Shown piece by piece: positions 1 to 8,900 of a stretch of 16,531 nucleotides of DNA. Every line of letters starts with the position of its first letter. Positions within the stretch are counted from its first letter, which is position 1. The position numbers were made by a program, and so were the translations under genes. This stretch comes from an uncultured Eubacteriales bacterium. GTDB taxonomy: Bacteria; Bacillota; Clostridia; Christensenellales; UBA1242. Where the stretch lies: assembly GCA_900556185.1 (NCBI GenBank), contig USNN01000013.1, forward strand, positions 1 through 16,531, read 5' to 3'. The notes beneath the pieces are model-generated. The model searched no databases, was not told the DNA's origin, and saw only the letters and a program-made list of their open reading frames with translations.

Positions 1-3000
1 CCTTTTTAACATCGGCTTCTATTTTCTCTATCATTCGGTCTATATAATTTTGATAAGTTTCTGGTAGTTCGCCATATGTTAAATATTTAGTGCTGGCTTT
101 AACTTCTTTTAATACTTCTGGCAAGCAATAATTGTCCATACAAGTATCGGTTGAATACTTTTTGTTTGTTTCTCGAATGTATAAATTACCTTGTACTTTT
201 TGAATGTCGTCGGTATTAAAACTATACACTGTTTTTGTTATAGTATTAGATTGCTTGGTGGTATCGCCGTCTGTAGGTTCATTTGTGTATAAAAATGCCC
301 CGTCATCAGATATTGTGAAATATGTGGTGAAAAAGTCGGAGAATAATGGATGGAAATTCACCCTAACCTCAACTGATTTTTCTACGGCTTTAGCAATAAT
401 ACTATTGTCTTCTTCGTCTTCTTCGAAGCTTACAGTTACAATTTTGCCATTTAGTGATTCATCTAGCCCAATATATTTAACCCTTGCTTCCCTTACTACG
501 CTTCCATCTTCATTATGGGATGTTATTTTTTCAACCGAATAATCGTCGTAAGTGGATAATGTAGATGCGTTTAGGTACCCATAATCAGCACCCACGACTT
601 GCGTTCCAACAAATACCCAATATTGATAAGCCACAACCTCATTTGAGTTGTTTTTTATTTCTTTAATGTAGTAAGATACTCCATCTTTTGGGATATAATA
701 GCCAGATGAAGTAAGTTGACCTGAAATATTTGCTGTGTATCGCATTAAACCTTTGGAGTTGTAAACAGCTTTACCACTGTTTTCTACCCCTTGGTAATAC
801 AATGGTTGCACATTACCGCTTGAATCTACTAGTTGTTCTATTCTATAAACTGAATTGCCCTGTTCGTCGTATGTTAAACTGCCCGCGTTAATTGCAATTA
901 GGTCTAATAATTTTTCGCCTAGTTGCAAGTCTTGAGCGATGTTTGCTAAGTATTGACCGTAATCGGTTGAGAACATAATGCTTGCAAGATATGCTTTATA
1001 AACATACCCTTCCACCGATTGGTAATTTTGCTCATCTAGGTCAAACTTTTCAATTTTTTTAAGTGATTCTATAACACTTGCAAATTGGCTGTTAAATAGG
1101 CTTATAAACCTATCCACTTGGTAACTCATATTTGCATAATCAAACTCGCCACCAATGCTTTTGGTTAAAGATTTTAAAACGTCTTTTGTGTAAGCTGAAG
1201 CAAAACTAAACGAGCTTGTGGTTTGGTTTTCGCCTTCAATTTTTGTGCCTAAAAACAACTCAGACATTATAAGCCCAAGTGGATGAATTAGTGTGGTTGC
1301 AAAACTAGATACATCCCCACTGCTTACATTATTATTTGTTTTAAAGTAGGTTCCTAGAGCGTCTGCCCAGTTATCATAGGTTATAAAGTTATCAAAATCT
1401 ATATCGCTATAAATTACTTTTAAGTCGTTATATAATTTTTGTGGCCATGTTACACGTTTGTATACTGGTGTTAGCGTATCAAAATATGTGGTTCCATCAT
1501 TAAAGTAGTCTAGTGTTATATTTGTATAATCATAATAACCATACTGGTTTTTGGTTTCACTAACTACATAATATTTTGTATCTAAGCTATCACTCTTTTT
1601 TGCCACATTAACGGTGCTACGAACTTCATTTGCACCTGTTTCACGATTTTTTACAATTTTCTTTAAGGTGTATACCGTGTATTCCACACCATCAAATAAT
1701 GCTTTTTCTGTTTGCCATCTAACAACATTAATACTGCCAGCAACTCGTTCTAGTATTCTGAATGTTGCTTGGTTTGTGCTACTAGATGAACTAGCTGAAT
1801 TAAGTTGACTTAGTGCATCTTCTATATTTTTAGATACATTATTTAGGTTTGCTAAACTTGAGGTGGTTGTTGGTTTAACAGGACCTATTGTGGTATTTTG
1901 CGTGCTTGACGAATAAGTTCCATTTAATACCGAATTTAAGCCTAATACCAATGAAATGGTAGATACGGCATCTTTAATTGGAGTATCTGCGTATGCACTA
2001 GATGCATCAAAGGTTATTGTGTAATAATTATTGTATGGGCTTAGGTCACTTAAATCGTTATAGGTAATGCTAATTTTACCCGACATAGGGTCGTATACCC
2101 CATCCGATATTTTAATATTAGACGACTGACGTGACCAGTCTATATCTTTGTTTTGGCTATCTTTAATGTAAAACTTTATATCGTGTGCCATTGCATAGTC
2201 TATAAAGTCTGCCATAACATTATATTGTTCACTTGTTGCAACAAACTTTTCGTAATCTGAATAGCTGTTAGCGTTATATATTTTGCCATTTTTATAAACT
2301 AAGGTGTCTTTAAAAGACGCAAAGTCTTTACGGGCGAATTTATTGTATAATTCCTTGCCATTCCAGCCATCATAAATATTTTTTAGTTCTTCGGAAGTAA
2401 AGTATTTTGCTGAGCCATTTTGATATGGGTCATCAAAGTTTATAATTATTGGTAACCTTATATTTCCATTTGCGTAATTACGATAGTTGTTTGCGTTATA
2501 TGCACTCGTTACAAACACAGTGCCTCCAAGCGTTGACTGCTGTGTTCCATTTGAATTTAACACGTTATTTACGCTAGAGAGCAATACCGACGAGAATACA
2601 ATTGATATAACAATAATAAATGGTGTTATAAACATTAAAAATAATGTTACAAATGATTTACCAACCGTCTTATACGCCGTCTTTTTAGGGTCTATTTTGT
2701 CATCTAAGCTTGCTTCGTATTCATTCTTTACAATAGCGACTATTGTAACAAGCACAAGTAAAATTAGGCCTAAAATCATTATTGCACCGATAGTTTTTAA
2801 AACCGTATCGTTAAGTAAAAACCTAAATATTGGCATATTTAATATTTTTGTTAGGTCAGTGCTTATGCCAGCGATTTTATAAACAATCACCTGACAAAAA
2901 TCTATAAATAATAATATGTATTTTGCGATAATGAAAACTAGTGAATTTATAAGGTCTGCAAGTAAGCTTAACAAAGCCCCAAGCGTAGAAGTTGTGGTAA

Positions 3001-3136
3001 TTCCAGAATCTCCAAGTTCCACACTGGCACCAAGTAGCCAACTTAAATTTAGTTTATTCAGCACAAAGCCTTGTGCAACAATTTTTGTTGCACAAGGGCG
3101 AATTGTACTAAAAATACTAAATAATTTTTTCATCAT
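1..3136 (-). CDS. Giant VirB6/TrbL-like membrane protein B, N-terminal part (runs off left edge)
   Basis: An open minus-strand frame runs from ATG at 3136 to base 2 without a stop, giving at least 1045 codons; the C terminus lies outside the window. A second ATG at 3133 is equally possible and is better spaced from the purine run AAAAAAGAG. The start lies 10 bases past the virB4 stop, so translation is probably coupled. Three hydrophobic helices are seen at about residues 55-89, 112-136 and 161-188, followed by a long polar, Tyr/Asn/Ser-rich region with few Cys (a CMDNYC pair at 999-1004) and short strand-like segments, probably outside the membrane. Three blocks match giant A: NDTVLK plus helix 2 (109-136), the GG...SAY.AN.YR.YA..NIR.PI block (204-233) and VMAD.ID.A (307-315). 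I infer a paralogous VirB6/TrbL-like channel component (compare large proteins of mycoplasma ICEs). The function of the outer region is unknown. Confidence 0.8.
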   Translation of the reverse strand, partial: MMKKLFSIFSTIRPCATKIVAQGFVLNKLNLSWLLGASVELGDSGITTTSTLGALLSLLADLINSLVFIIAKYILLFIDFCQVIVYKIAGISTDLTKILNMPIFRFLLNDTVLKTIGAIMILGLILLVLVTIVAIVKNEYEASLDDKIDPKKTAYKTVGKSFVTLFLMFITPFIIVISIVFSSVLLSSVNNVLNSNGTQQSTLGGTVFVTSAYNANNYRNYANGNIRLPIIINFDDPYQNGSAKYFTSEELKNIYDGWNGKELYNKFARKDFASFKDTLVYKNGKIYNANSYSDYEKFVATSEQYNVMADFIDYAMAHDIKFYIKDSQNKDIDWSRQSSNIKISDGVYDPMSGKISITYNDLSDLSPYNNYYTITFDASSAYADTPIKDAVSTISLVLGLNSVLNGTYSSSTQNTTIGPVKPTTTSSLANLNNVSKNIEDALSQLNSASSSSSTNQATFRILERVAGSINVVRWQTEKALFDGVEYTVYTLKKIVKNRETGANEVRSTVNVAKKSDSLDTKYYVVSETKNQYGYYDYTNITLDYFNDGTTYFDTLTPVYKRVTWPQKLYNDLKVIYSDIDFDNFITYDNWADALGTYFKTNNNVSSGDVSSFATTLIHPLGLIMSELFLGTKIEGENQTTSSFSFASAYTKDVLKSLTKSIGGEFDYANMSYQVDRFISLFNSQFASVIESLKKIEKFDLDEQNYQSVEGYVYKAYLASIMFSTDYGQYLANIAQDLQLGEKLLDLIAINAGSLTYDEQGNSVYRIEQLVDSSGNVQPLYYQGVENSGKAVYNSKGLMRYTANISGQLTSSGYYIPKDGVSYYIKEIKNNSNEVVAYQYWVFVGTQVVGADYGYLNASTLSTYDDYSVEKITSHNEDGSVVREARVKYIGLDESLNGKIVTVSFEEDEEDNSIIAKAVEKSVEVRVNFHPLFSDFFTTYFTISDDGAFLYTNEPTDGDTTKQSNTITKTVYSFNTDDIQKVQGNLYIRETNKKYSTDTCMDNYCLPEVLKEVKASTKYLTYGELPETYQNYIDRMIEKIEADVKK

Positions 3137-3146
3137 ACTCTTTTTT

Positions 3147-5849
3147 CTAATTGTTCTTTAATGTAGTTAAATCTTTTTCAAATGTATCCTTAACTAGGTC
3201 AGATATAGTAACGTCTACGTTTGTTCTTGAATATGGACTAGTAATAACGAATGCCCTACCACGAGGAGCCGAAACAATTGCTTCTTGCTCTGACTCATTA
3301 ATTCTACCAGCTTTTTCATATAGTTCAACCAAGTCGTTTATATCGTGTGGTGCAAGTGAGAAAATGAATGAGTATTGGCAGGCGTTAATAATAGCGGTAG
3401 ATTTTCTTGCAATTTCTGGCGTACCAACGAAGTCTTTTAAGTTCTGGGTAATGATTATTTGCATACCTTCGTATTTTCTGATACGCTTTGCAAGCTGATA
3501 CATAAAGTCTAGCGCAACGTCCTTTTTAGGGTCGATGAATACGTGCGCTTCATCTATTGCGACTATAATTTTTCTCTTTACGTGATATCTTGTGTTATAG
3601 TCTTTGTTTTTAATAATTTCGTTGTCTAGCCAACGAAGAACTAGAAGCATTTGTGCGTTTGCAATATCTTGGTTTTTGTTTGCAAGCAATGACTGGAAGT
3701 TAAAGTCTACAAAGTTTTCTTCGGTTGTAATTGTAGAATAACCATTCCACAACAAACTACTACGTCCACCTTCTACGAACTTATTTAAATAAGTTAAAAT
3801 AATTCGTAGGTTATTTCTATAGAACTCGTCTTTGCTTTCGTCAAACTTGGCTTTTATAAAACTATGCACGTCTTGGAAGATTGGAAAATCTTGTGGTTTT
3901 AACTTTGTTATATCTGTATCGTTGGTTATACCAAAGTTTTCATAAACCTGACGCACGCAGTCGTTTAATATTTCTAGAGCGTCTTTTGTAATACCATCTA
4001 GAATAATCTTGAAAAATTCTTCCAAGAACTGCAAGTGTGCAGATAGGTCGGTGTTTAATTCGTTAGACTCGCCTTCCCCGCCTTCATCATCTAGCGATGT
4101 GAATACTTGGAATGGGTTTAGTCTACCTTGTTTTGCTGAACCTACGTCAATAAACTTACCGTGCATATTTTTAACTAGCATATCGTATTCTTTTTCGGGG
4201 TCTAGTACGTAAATTTTACAGTTATCACTAGCAAGGTGAGAAAGTATACCTTTTGTCGCGAATGACTTACCAGAACCAGACTTACCCAAAATAACCATAT
4301 TTGAGTTGATTCTTTCTTTATCTCTTTTAAAGAAGTCTATAAATACAGGCTCTGAGTTGTACCCTAGGAAAAATCCCTTTGGGTCTTGAATTGCATCTGA
4401 AATAAATGGGAAAACTGCCGCAAGAGAAGATGAGTTAATACCACGGTCAAATTGCTCAAGCATAATTTTTCTAGATATATTTGATGCAATAAAGCCATCT
4501 ATTTGTGCGCAGAACAAATCTGCATATTTAAAGCCACCTCTACGAAGCATTGTTTTAACGTTCTTTTTAACTTCGGTTTTTTCTACTATATAGAACGAGG
4601 TATCAAAGAACGCTTCGTTACCATTTTTAAGCGAAATTAATAGTTCGTTAAGTGTTTCAATATGAGTTTGCAATTGCACCATTTTAGATTGACGACCACC
4701 ATTGTGGTATTGAGCTTCCATTTCCATTATGGCGTTATCAATACGTCTTTCGGCTACTGAGATATCAACTGCTTTAAACTTAACAACAACACGGCTACCT
4801 GGCACATTAAAGAAATAGTTACCCCAAGCGTTTCTAGCGGCTAGTGGATAGTCCGCTATTACGGTTGTTGAGTAGTCTACCCCATCCATTGTATACGAAT
4901 TGGTTTTAAATTGAAGTTTGTCTGGCATTATCCAATTCATATATTCTTCCGGAGATAACTTATACGCATCTCTTTCGTCGAATGTGTCGGTATATGTGCT
5001 CTTTAAGAATACTACAATTTCTTTTTCGCTTAATATGTGTGCTTGTAATGAGCCACCAGTACCACCATCCATTGTGTTAACAATTAAGTTAGCGGTGCTT
5101 GCTAGGGCTTCTTTACTAGCGCCATAAATAATCATATAATAATGCTCTTTCATTATCATATTAGCACTACCAACGTTGCAGTTTTCTAGCCCAACCATTC
5201 TAGACTCAATAATATTAAGTCTTGGGTCTAGTTCGTCTTCGCTCAAACCCCCTCTCGAGCAAGCATCTATAATTTCTTTTGCTTTAACCTTTTCGTTTTC
5301 TAGATAACTATCTAAAACCATTGGTTTTTCAATTTTTACTATAGATATGGTTTGCCCAGTTGGCAACGTTTTAAGTGCATTATCTATTGCATTAATAAAC
5401 TGATTTTGACGCTGTTCGGTTAGCATATAAAATTGAACTGGTTGAATTTCAATTACTATGCCAAAATATTCTTTATAGTCTATAAAACTATATTCACTAA
5501 AACTATTTCCATCCCTTTCTCTTTCGGTTACCACACCATCAAACGGAACCATAATTTTAATGTTTTGGTTTTTGTTTTCTGATTTTTTCAAATATTTTTT
5601 GTTTGCAAATACGAATTTAAAGAAGTGACCAATAGATTGGTACACCCTAGTTTCGGGTGATACTTGCACAAATAATATTACAAAAATTAGAGCAAAAACC
5701 AGTGCCAAGATATATTTTATCCCAAGCCCAGATAAAAGCGTTAAACCTACAACTACAACACCAGCTAAAATTAGCAAAGCATCTTTCATTGTTAGGTTTT
5801 TATAGAACTGAACTCTTACCTTGGTCTTTTTTGGAATTATTCTTGCCAT
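3147..5849 (-). CDS. virB4: VirB4/TraE-type conjugation ATPase with N-terminal VirB3/PrgI-like membrane segment
   Basis: This 900-residue protein is the energy-supplying ATPase of a type IV secretion system, acting at the cytoplasmic face of the membrane. Walker A is GKSGSGKS at 522-529; Walker B is IIVAIDEAH at 761-769, with D766 and E767; TQN follows at 801-803. The region at about 100-500 fits the VirB4 N-terminal domain. Residues 1-65 hold a basic start (ARIIPKKTKVRVQFYKN) and two closely spaced hydrophobic helices (about 23-41 and 44-62), as in PrgI/VirB3 proteins, so this looks like a VirB3-VirB4 fusion. The start is ATG at 5849, preceded by AAAGGAGA with 6 bases spacing; the stop is TAG. 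The gene lies between two giant membrane-protein genes and overlaps the likely ribosome binding region of the downstream one. The ATPase assignment is very secure; the exact family (possibly the mycoplasma-ICE Mbov_0397 type) is inferred. Confidence 0.95.
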   Translation of the reverse strand: MARIIPKKTKVRVQFYKNLTMKDALLILAGVVVVGLTLLSGLGIKYILALVFALIFVILFVQVSPETRVYQSIGHFFKFVFANKKYLKKSENKNQNIKIMVPFDGVVTERERDGNSFSEYSFIDYKEYFGIVIEIQPVQFYMLTEQRQNQFINAIDNALKTLPTGQTISIVKIEKPMVLDSYLENEKVKAKEIIDACSRGGLSEDELDPRLNIIESRMVGLENCNVGSANMIMKEHYYMIIYGASKEALASTANLIVNTMDGGTGGSLQAHILSEKEIVVFLKSTYTDTFDERDAYKLSPEEYMNWIMPDKLQFKTNSYTMDGVDYSTTVIADYPLAARNAWGNYFFNVPGSRVVVKFKAVDISVAERRIDNAIMEMEAQYHNGGRQSKMVQLQTHIETLNELLISLKNGNEAFFDTSFYIVEKTEVKKNVKTMLRRGGFKYADLFCAQIDGFIASNISRKIMLEQFDRGINSSSLAAVFPFISDAIQDPKGFFLGYNSEPVFIDFFKRDKERINSNMVILGKSGSGKSFATKGILSHLASDNCKIYVLDPEKEYDMLVKNMHGKFIDVGSAKQGRLNPFQVFTSLDDEGGEGESNELNTDLSAHLQFLEEFFKIILDGITKDALEILNDCVRQVYENFGITNDTDITKLKPQDFPIFQDVHSFIKAKFDESKDEFYRNNLRIILTYLNKFVEGGRSSLLWNGYSTITTEENFVDFNFQSLLANKNQDIANAQMLLVLRWLDNEIIKNKDYNTRYHVKRKIIVAIDEAHVFIDPKKDVALDFMYQLAKRIRKYEGMQIIITQNLKDFVGTPEIARKSTAIINACQYSFIFSLAPHDINDLVELYEKAGRINESEQEAIVSAPRGRAFVITSPYSRTNVDVTISDLVKDTFEKDLTTLKNN

Positions 5850-5860
5850 ATTTTTCTCCT
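5850..5860 (-). promoter_or_regulatory. Ribosome binding site of virB4
   Basis: On the minus strand AAAAGGAG lies 6 bases before the ATG at 5849. It is a good match to the anti-Shine-Dalgarno sequence and fixes the start of the 900-residue protein. It follows the intergenic hairpin at 5876-5900 by about 17 bases. Confidence 0.75.
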
Positions 5861-5876
5861 TTTATAATTTTTATCC

Positions 5877-5900
5877 AACTCCCCTGTCTTTAGGGGAGTT
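5877..5900 (-). promoter_or_regulatory. Strong intergenic stem-loop between giant A and virB4
   Basis: AACTCCCCT (5877-5885) and AGGGGAGTT (5892-5900) form a perfect 9-bp GC-containing stem with a 6-base loop GTCTTT. In the minus direction the stem is followed by GGATAAAAATTATAAAAGGAG, without a run of U, so it is not a classical intrinsic terminator. Its place 13 bases after the giant A stop and just before the virB4 ribosome binding site suggests an mRNA processing or stabilising element, or a weak attenuator setting the ratio of the two proteins. The function is inferred; the structure is plain in the sequence. Confidence 0.6.
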
Positions 5901-5912
5901 AGATATTTTTAA

Positions 5913-8900
5913 CTACTTAAGTTTACTTACAATACCCGCTTTTTGGTGTTGAAGACTTGTTAGTCGTTTGTTTCTTTCACCTGCATCACCATACTTTTTG
6001 CCTTCGGTATCCGCTTTAATTTCACGAATTTCTTTGTTGATTTTTGCAAGTTCAGATTTAAGTTTTTCCACTTCTAAATCTTTTCTAGACTTTTCTTTTG
6101 GTTCAGTCTTGGTGGTTGATTTTGTTTCAGATTTAGTTGCAGATTTTGGTTTTGCTTGTTCTGCTTTAACTGCCTTTTCGGTAGTTTCTTTGGCTACCTT
6201 TTTAGCTGTTTGTTCAGCCGTTTTCTTTGCTTCTTCGTTAGACTTTTTGATTAATTCATCAATATTTTTGTCTACTTCGGCTCGGGCTGTATCTTTTGCT
6301 ACCTTTTCAGTTTTTTGTCTTGCTGGTTTTTCTTTTGGTGGTTTTGGTTCAGCGTTCCACTGTTTTGCAACAAATTTAGCACCTTGCTTTACGCCTTTAA
6401 CTGCATACTTACCAGCTAATACTCCCGGAACAAATGCACCCATAACTATATCTGCTTTATGGTTCTTAACAAATGCTCTTGGTTTTGCTGTTATTTGAGC
6501 AGTCTTTTTTGCGAAGTTAGAATTTTTAATCTTATCGAAGGTAGATTTAGCAACTTTAGAAGTTACTGCCTTTTTAACCATAACCCCACCAAGCACTGCA
6601 ATTGTTGCAGGCATTGGAGCAGTTACTGCTAGGGCAGCAAGCCCTGTTCCCTTAACTACTTTTTTAAATGTGTTAGATTTTGGTTTTGTTTTGGTTGTTG
6701 TGGTTCTTTGACTTGAAGAACTACCGCTAGATGTGGTTGTGCTTGACGCTGAAGACGAACTAGCTGAACTTTGTGCTGACGCTGTTCCACTAGATGTGGT
6801 AGTTGCACCTGCCCCAGTTCTTGCTTTCAATTCTTCTTCCATGCTTTTAATTGCACTTTGACGAGCTTCTTCGGAAACAAATCGTTGGGCGTTAATATCA
6901 TTTTTTGCAGCATTCAATTGTCTTTCTAATTGTTCGGTTGATATTTCTGAATTACCACTTGACTGCGTGCTTGTGCCACCTGAATTATTTCCATTTTTCT
7001 TTGCCTCAGCCTTGTCGTGTGCAACTCGCATCTTTACATAGGCTTCTGGGTCTTTAGCATTACGTATGAAAAATGCTTCATTTTTCTCAATATTCGACCT
7101 AATTTGATTTTCTAATTTTTCATCTTCGTATTTAGCACGTTCTTCTGCCGACATTTTAGATGTTTTTTCTGCCTCTTTTTCTTTTAAAACCTCGTTGTAG
7201 GCTTGATTTTGTAATTGCGCAGTATTTGTACCGATATTTCTATTTGAAGATTCTTTTAAGTAATCTTTTACTGAATTCGCTTTTAGCCGCTTCTGATGGT
7301 CGCTTAAATCTTTAACCGCTTTTTCGTATGAATCAGTGCCTTCAGCTAATTTCACCTTTGCTGTTAATTCATCCGTTTTAGACTTATCCATTTTTGCGGT
7401 TAAATTATTTACATCAACTTGACTGCCAGCGTATTTTAACTGCTTTTCTTTAAGTTCTTTGTATTCCTGCTCTTCCGCATTTAGTTTTACAACACCTTTC
7501 CATTTTGTATCATAATTAACGGCTTTATCTTTTGAATGTTCACTTAGTTTAGACCCCAACTCATTTAATCTATCCCAATACTCTTTATTAGTCATAGACT
7601 CGCCATCTAGTTTTTCATTGTTTATTTTGTCTATTTGTGCTTGCAAGTCTTTTTGTTCTTTTTGCGTCCTATTAATAGCATCATTTGGATCTTCGTTCGC
7701 AGAAGATACTTTTCCTGGGTTTATTTCATTTCCAGCATTTATTTTTTCAATAACTTCATTAGCCATATCTAGTTTTTGTTGATTAGATAGTTTTTCAACA
7801 TTGGATGCGGTCGTTGCGTTTTCTGCTGTCATTGAAGACGCTTCTTCTTTCATTCTTTCTTTTGCAGATTCTACGGCTTTTGCTGTAGCATCGCCAGTTA
7901 TTTTATCTCGTTCTTCAACTAATCTGTCTAATTCAGAATTAGCAATTTCATCAACTTTATTTAATGCCTCTTTTTGTTCGCCATAAGCCCATTCTTCTTG
8001 TTTTAGTTTGCTTAACTTATCAAGAGCATCTTCACCCCTTTGAATTGCTTCAGAGTTCAACTTTTCCCAATTATCTTTAAACTCGCCTTCAAATCTACCT
8101 TCGTTTTGAGCTTTAACTCTTTCTTGATCTAGAATTGATGCATCTTCATGTGCTTGCTTCTTATCGTTTTCTGCATTTTGAACTTCTTGCAAATATTCGC
8201 CATAAGTTTTATCTGCGAAGTCTGGTTTTTGACTTAAAATCTCATCTACCGATTCTTGCCTGAAAGTATCTACTTGAGATATTTTATTGTCTATTTCGTC
8301 AATCTTTGCTTGGTCTTCTTCGCTTAGTGGTACTGGACCAACAAAGTTATCTGCTGTAGGCTCACTTCCCATTGTCGCTTCTGGGCTGGTGTATGCTCTT
8401 CTTTCAGCTCCGTCAGTAGTGTTTTCTACTGTTTCTGGACCCATTCCTATAGGTTCACCCATTGCAACGCCTGCTTGTGGACTGGCTTCAGGTCCGCCAT
8501 ATATTGGCGTGCCACCACCTGTTGAACTAGAAGTTGGTCCACCGCTTGGACCTGAAATTGGGCTTGATGGTCCACTCATAGCGGCACTTGATGGTGGGGT
8601 TGCTCCTCCTGATCGTCGTCTATTATTCATCATTGAACCTAATATTCTAGATGCATCACCTGCAAGGCTAGCTCCACCCGTAGCAACTGCTTTTGCTCCG
8701 CCTGCAATTAGTTTTGCAGAGCCTTTAATCATAGCCTCTGGTGCTTTAACTACAGGTGAAGATTTAACACTATTTATGTTACTCTTTACGTTATCTAAAA
8801 CACCATCGTCTAGTTTTCCAAGGTCTAGAACGGTTTCTATTAAGCTTTTACCGTTTTTAAGCATTGTTGTTAAAACCAAGAAGAACATAATGTATACAAT

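Noticed and set aside
2487..3161. Plus-strand open frames over the start of giant B
   Set aside because: These are hydrophobic-looking shadows of the real membrane helices of giant B on the minus strand, which is open without a stop from 3136 to the left edge.
5968..6498. Plus-strand open frame of 176 codons
   Set aside because: It is antisense to the Lys/Ala/Glu-rich end of giant A. The Phe/Ser-rich product is what the complement of AAA/GAA codons gives.
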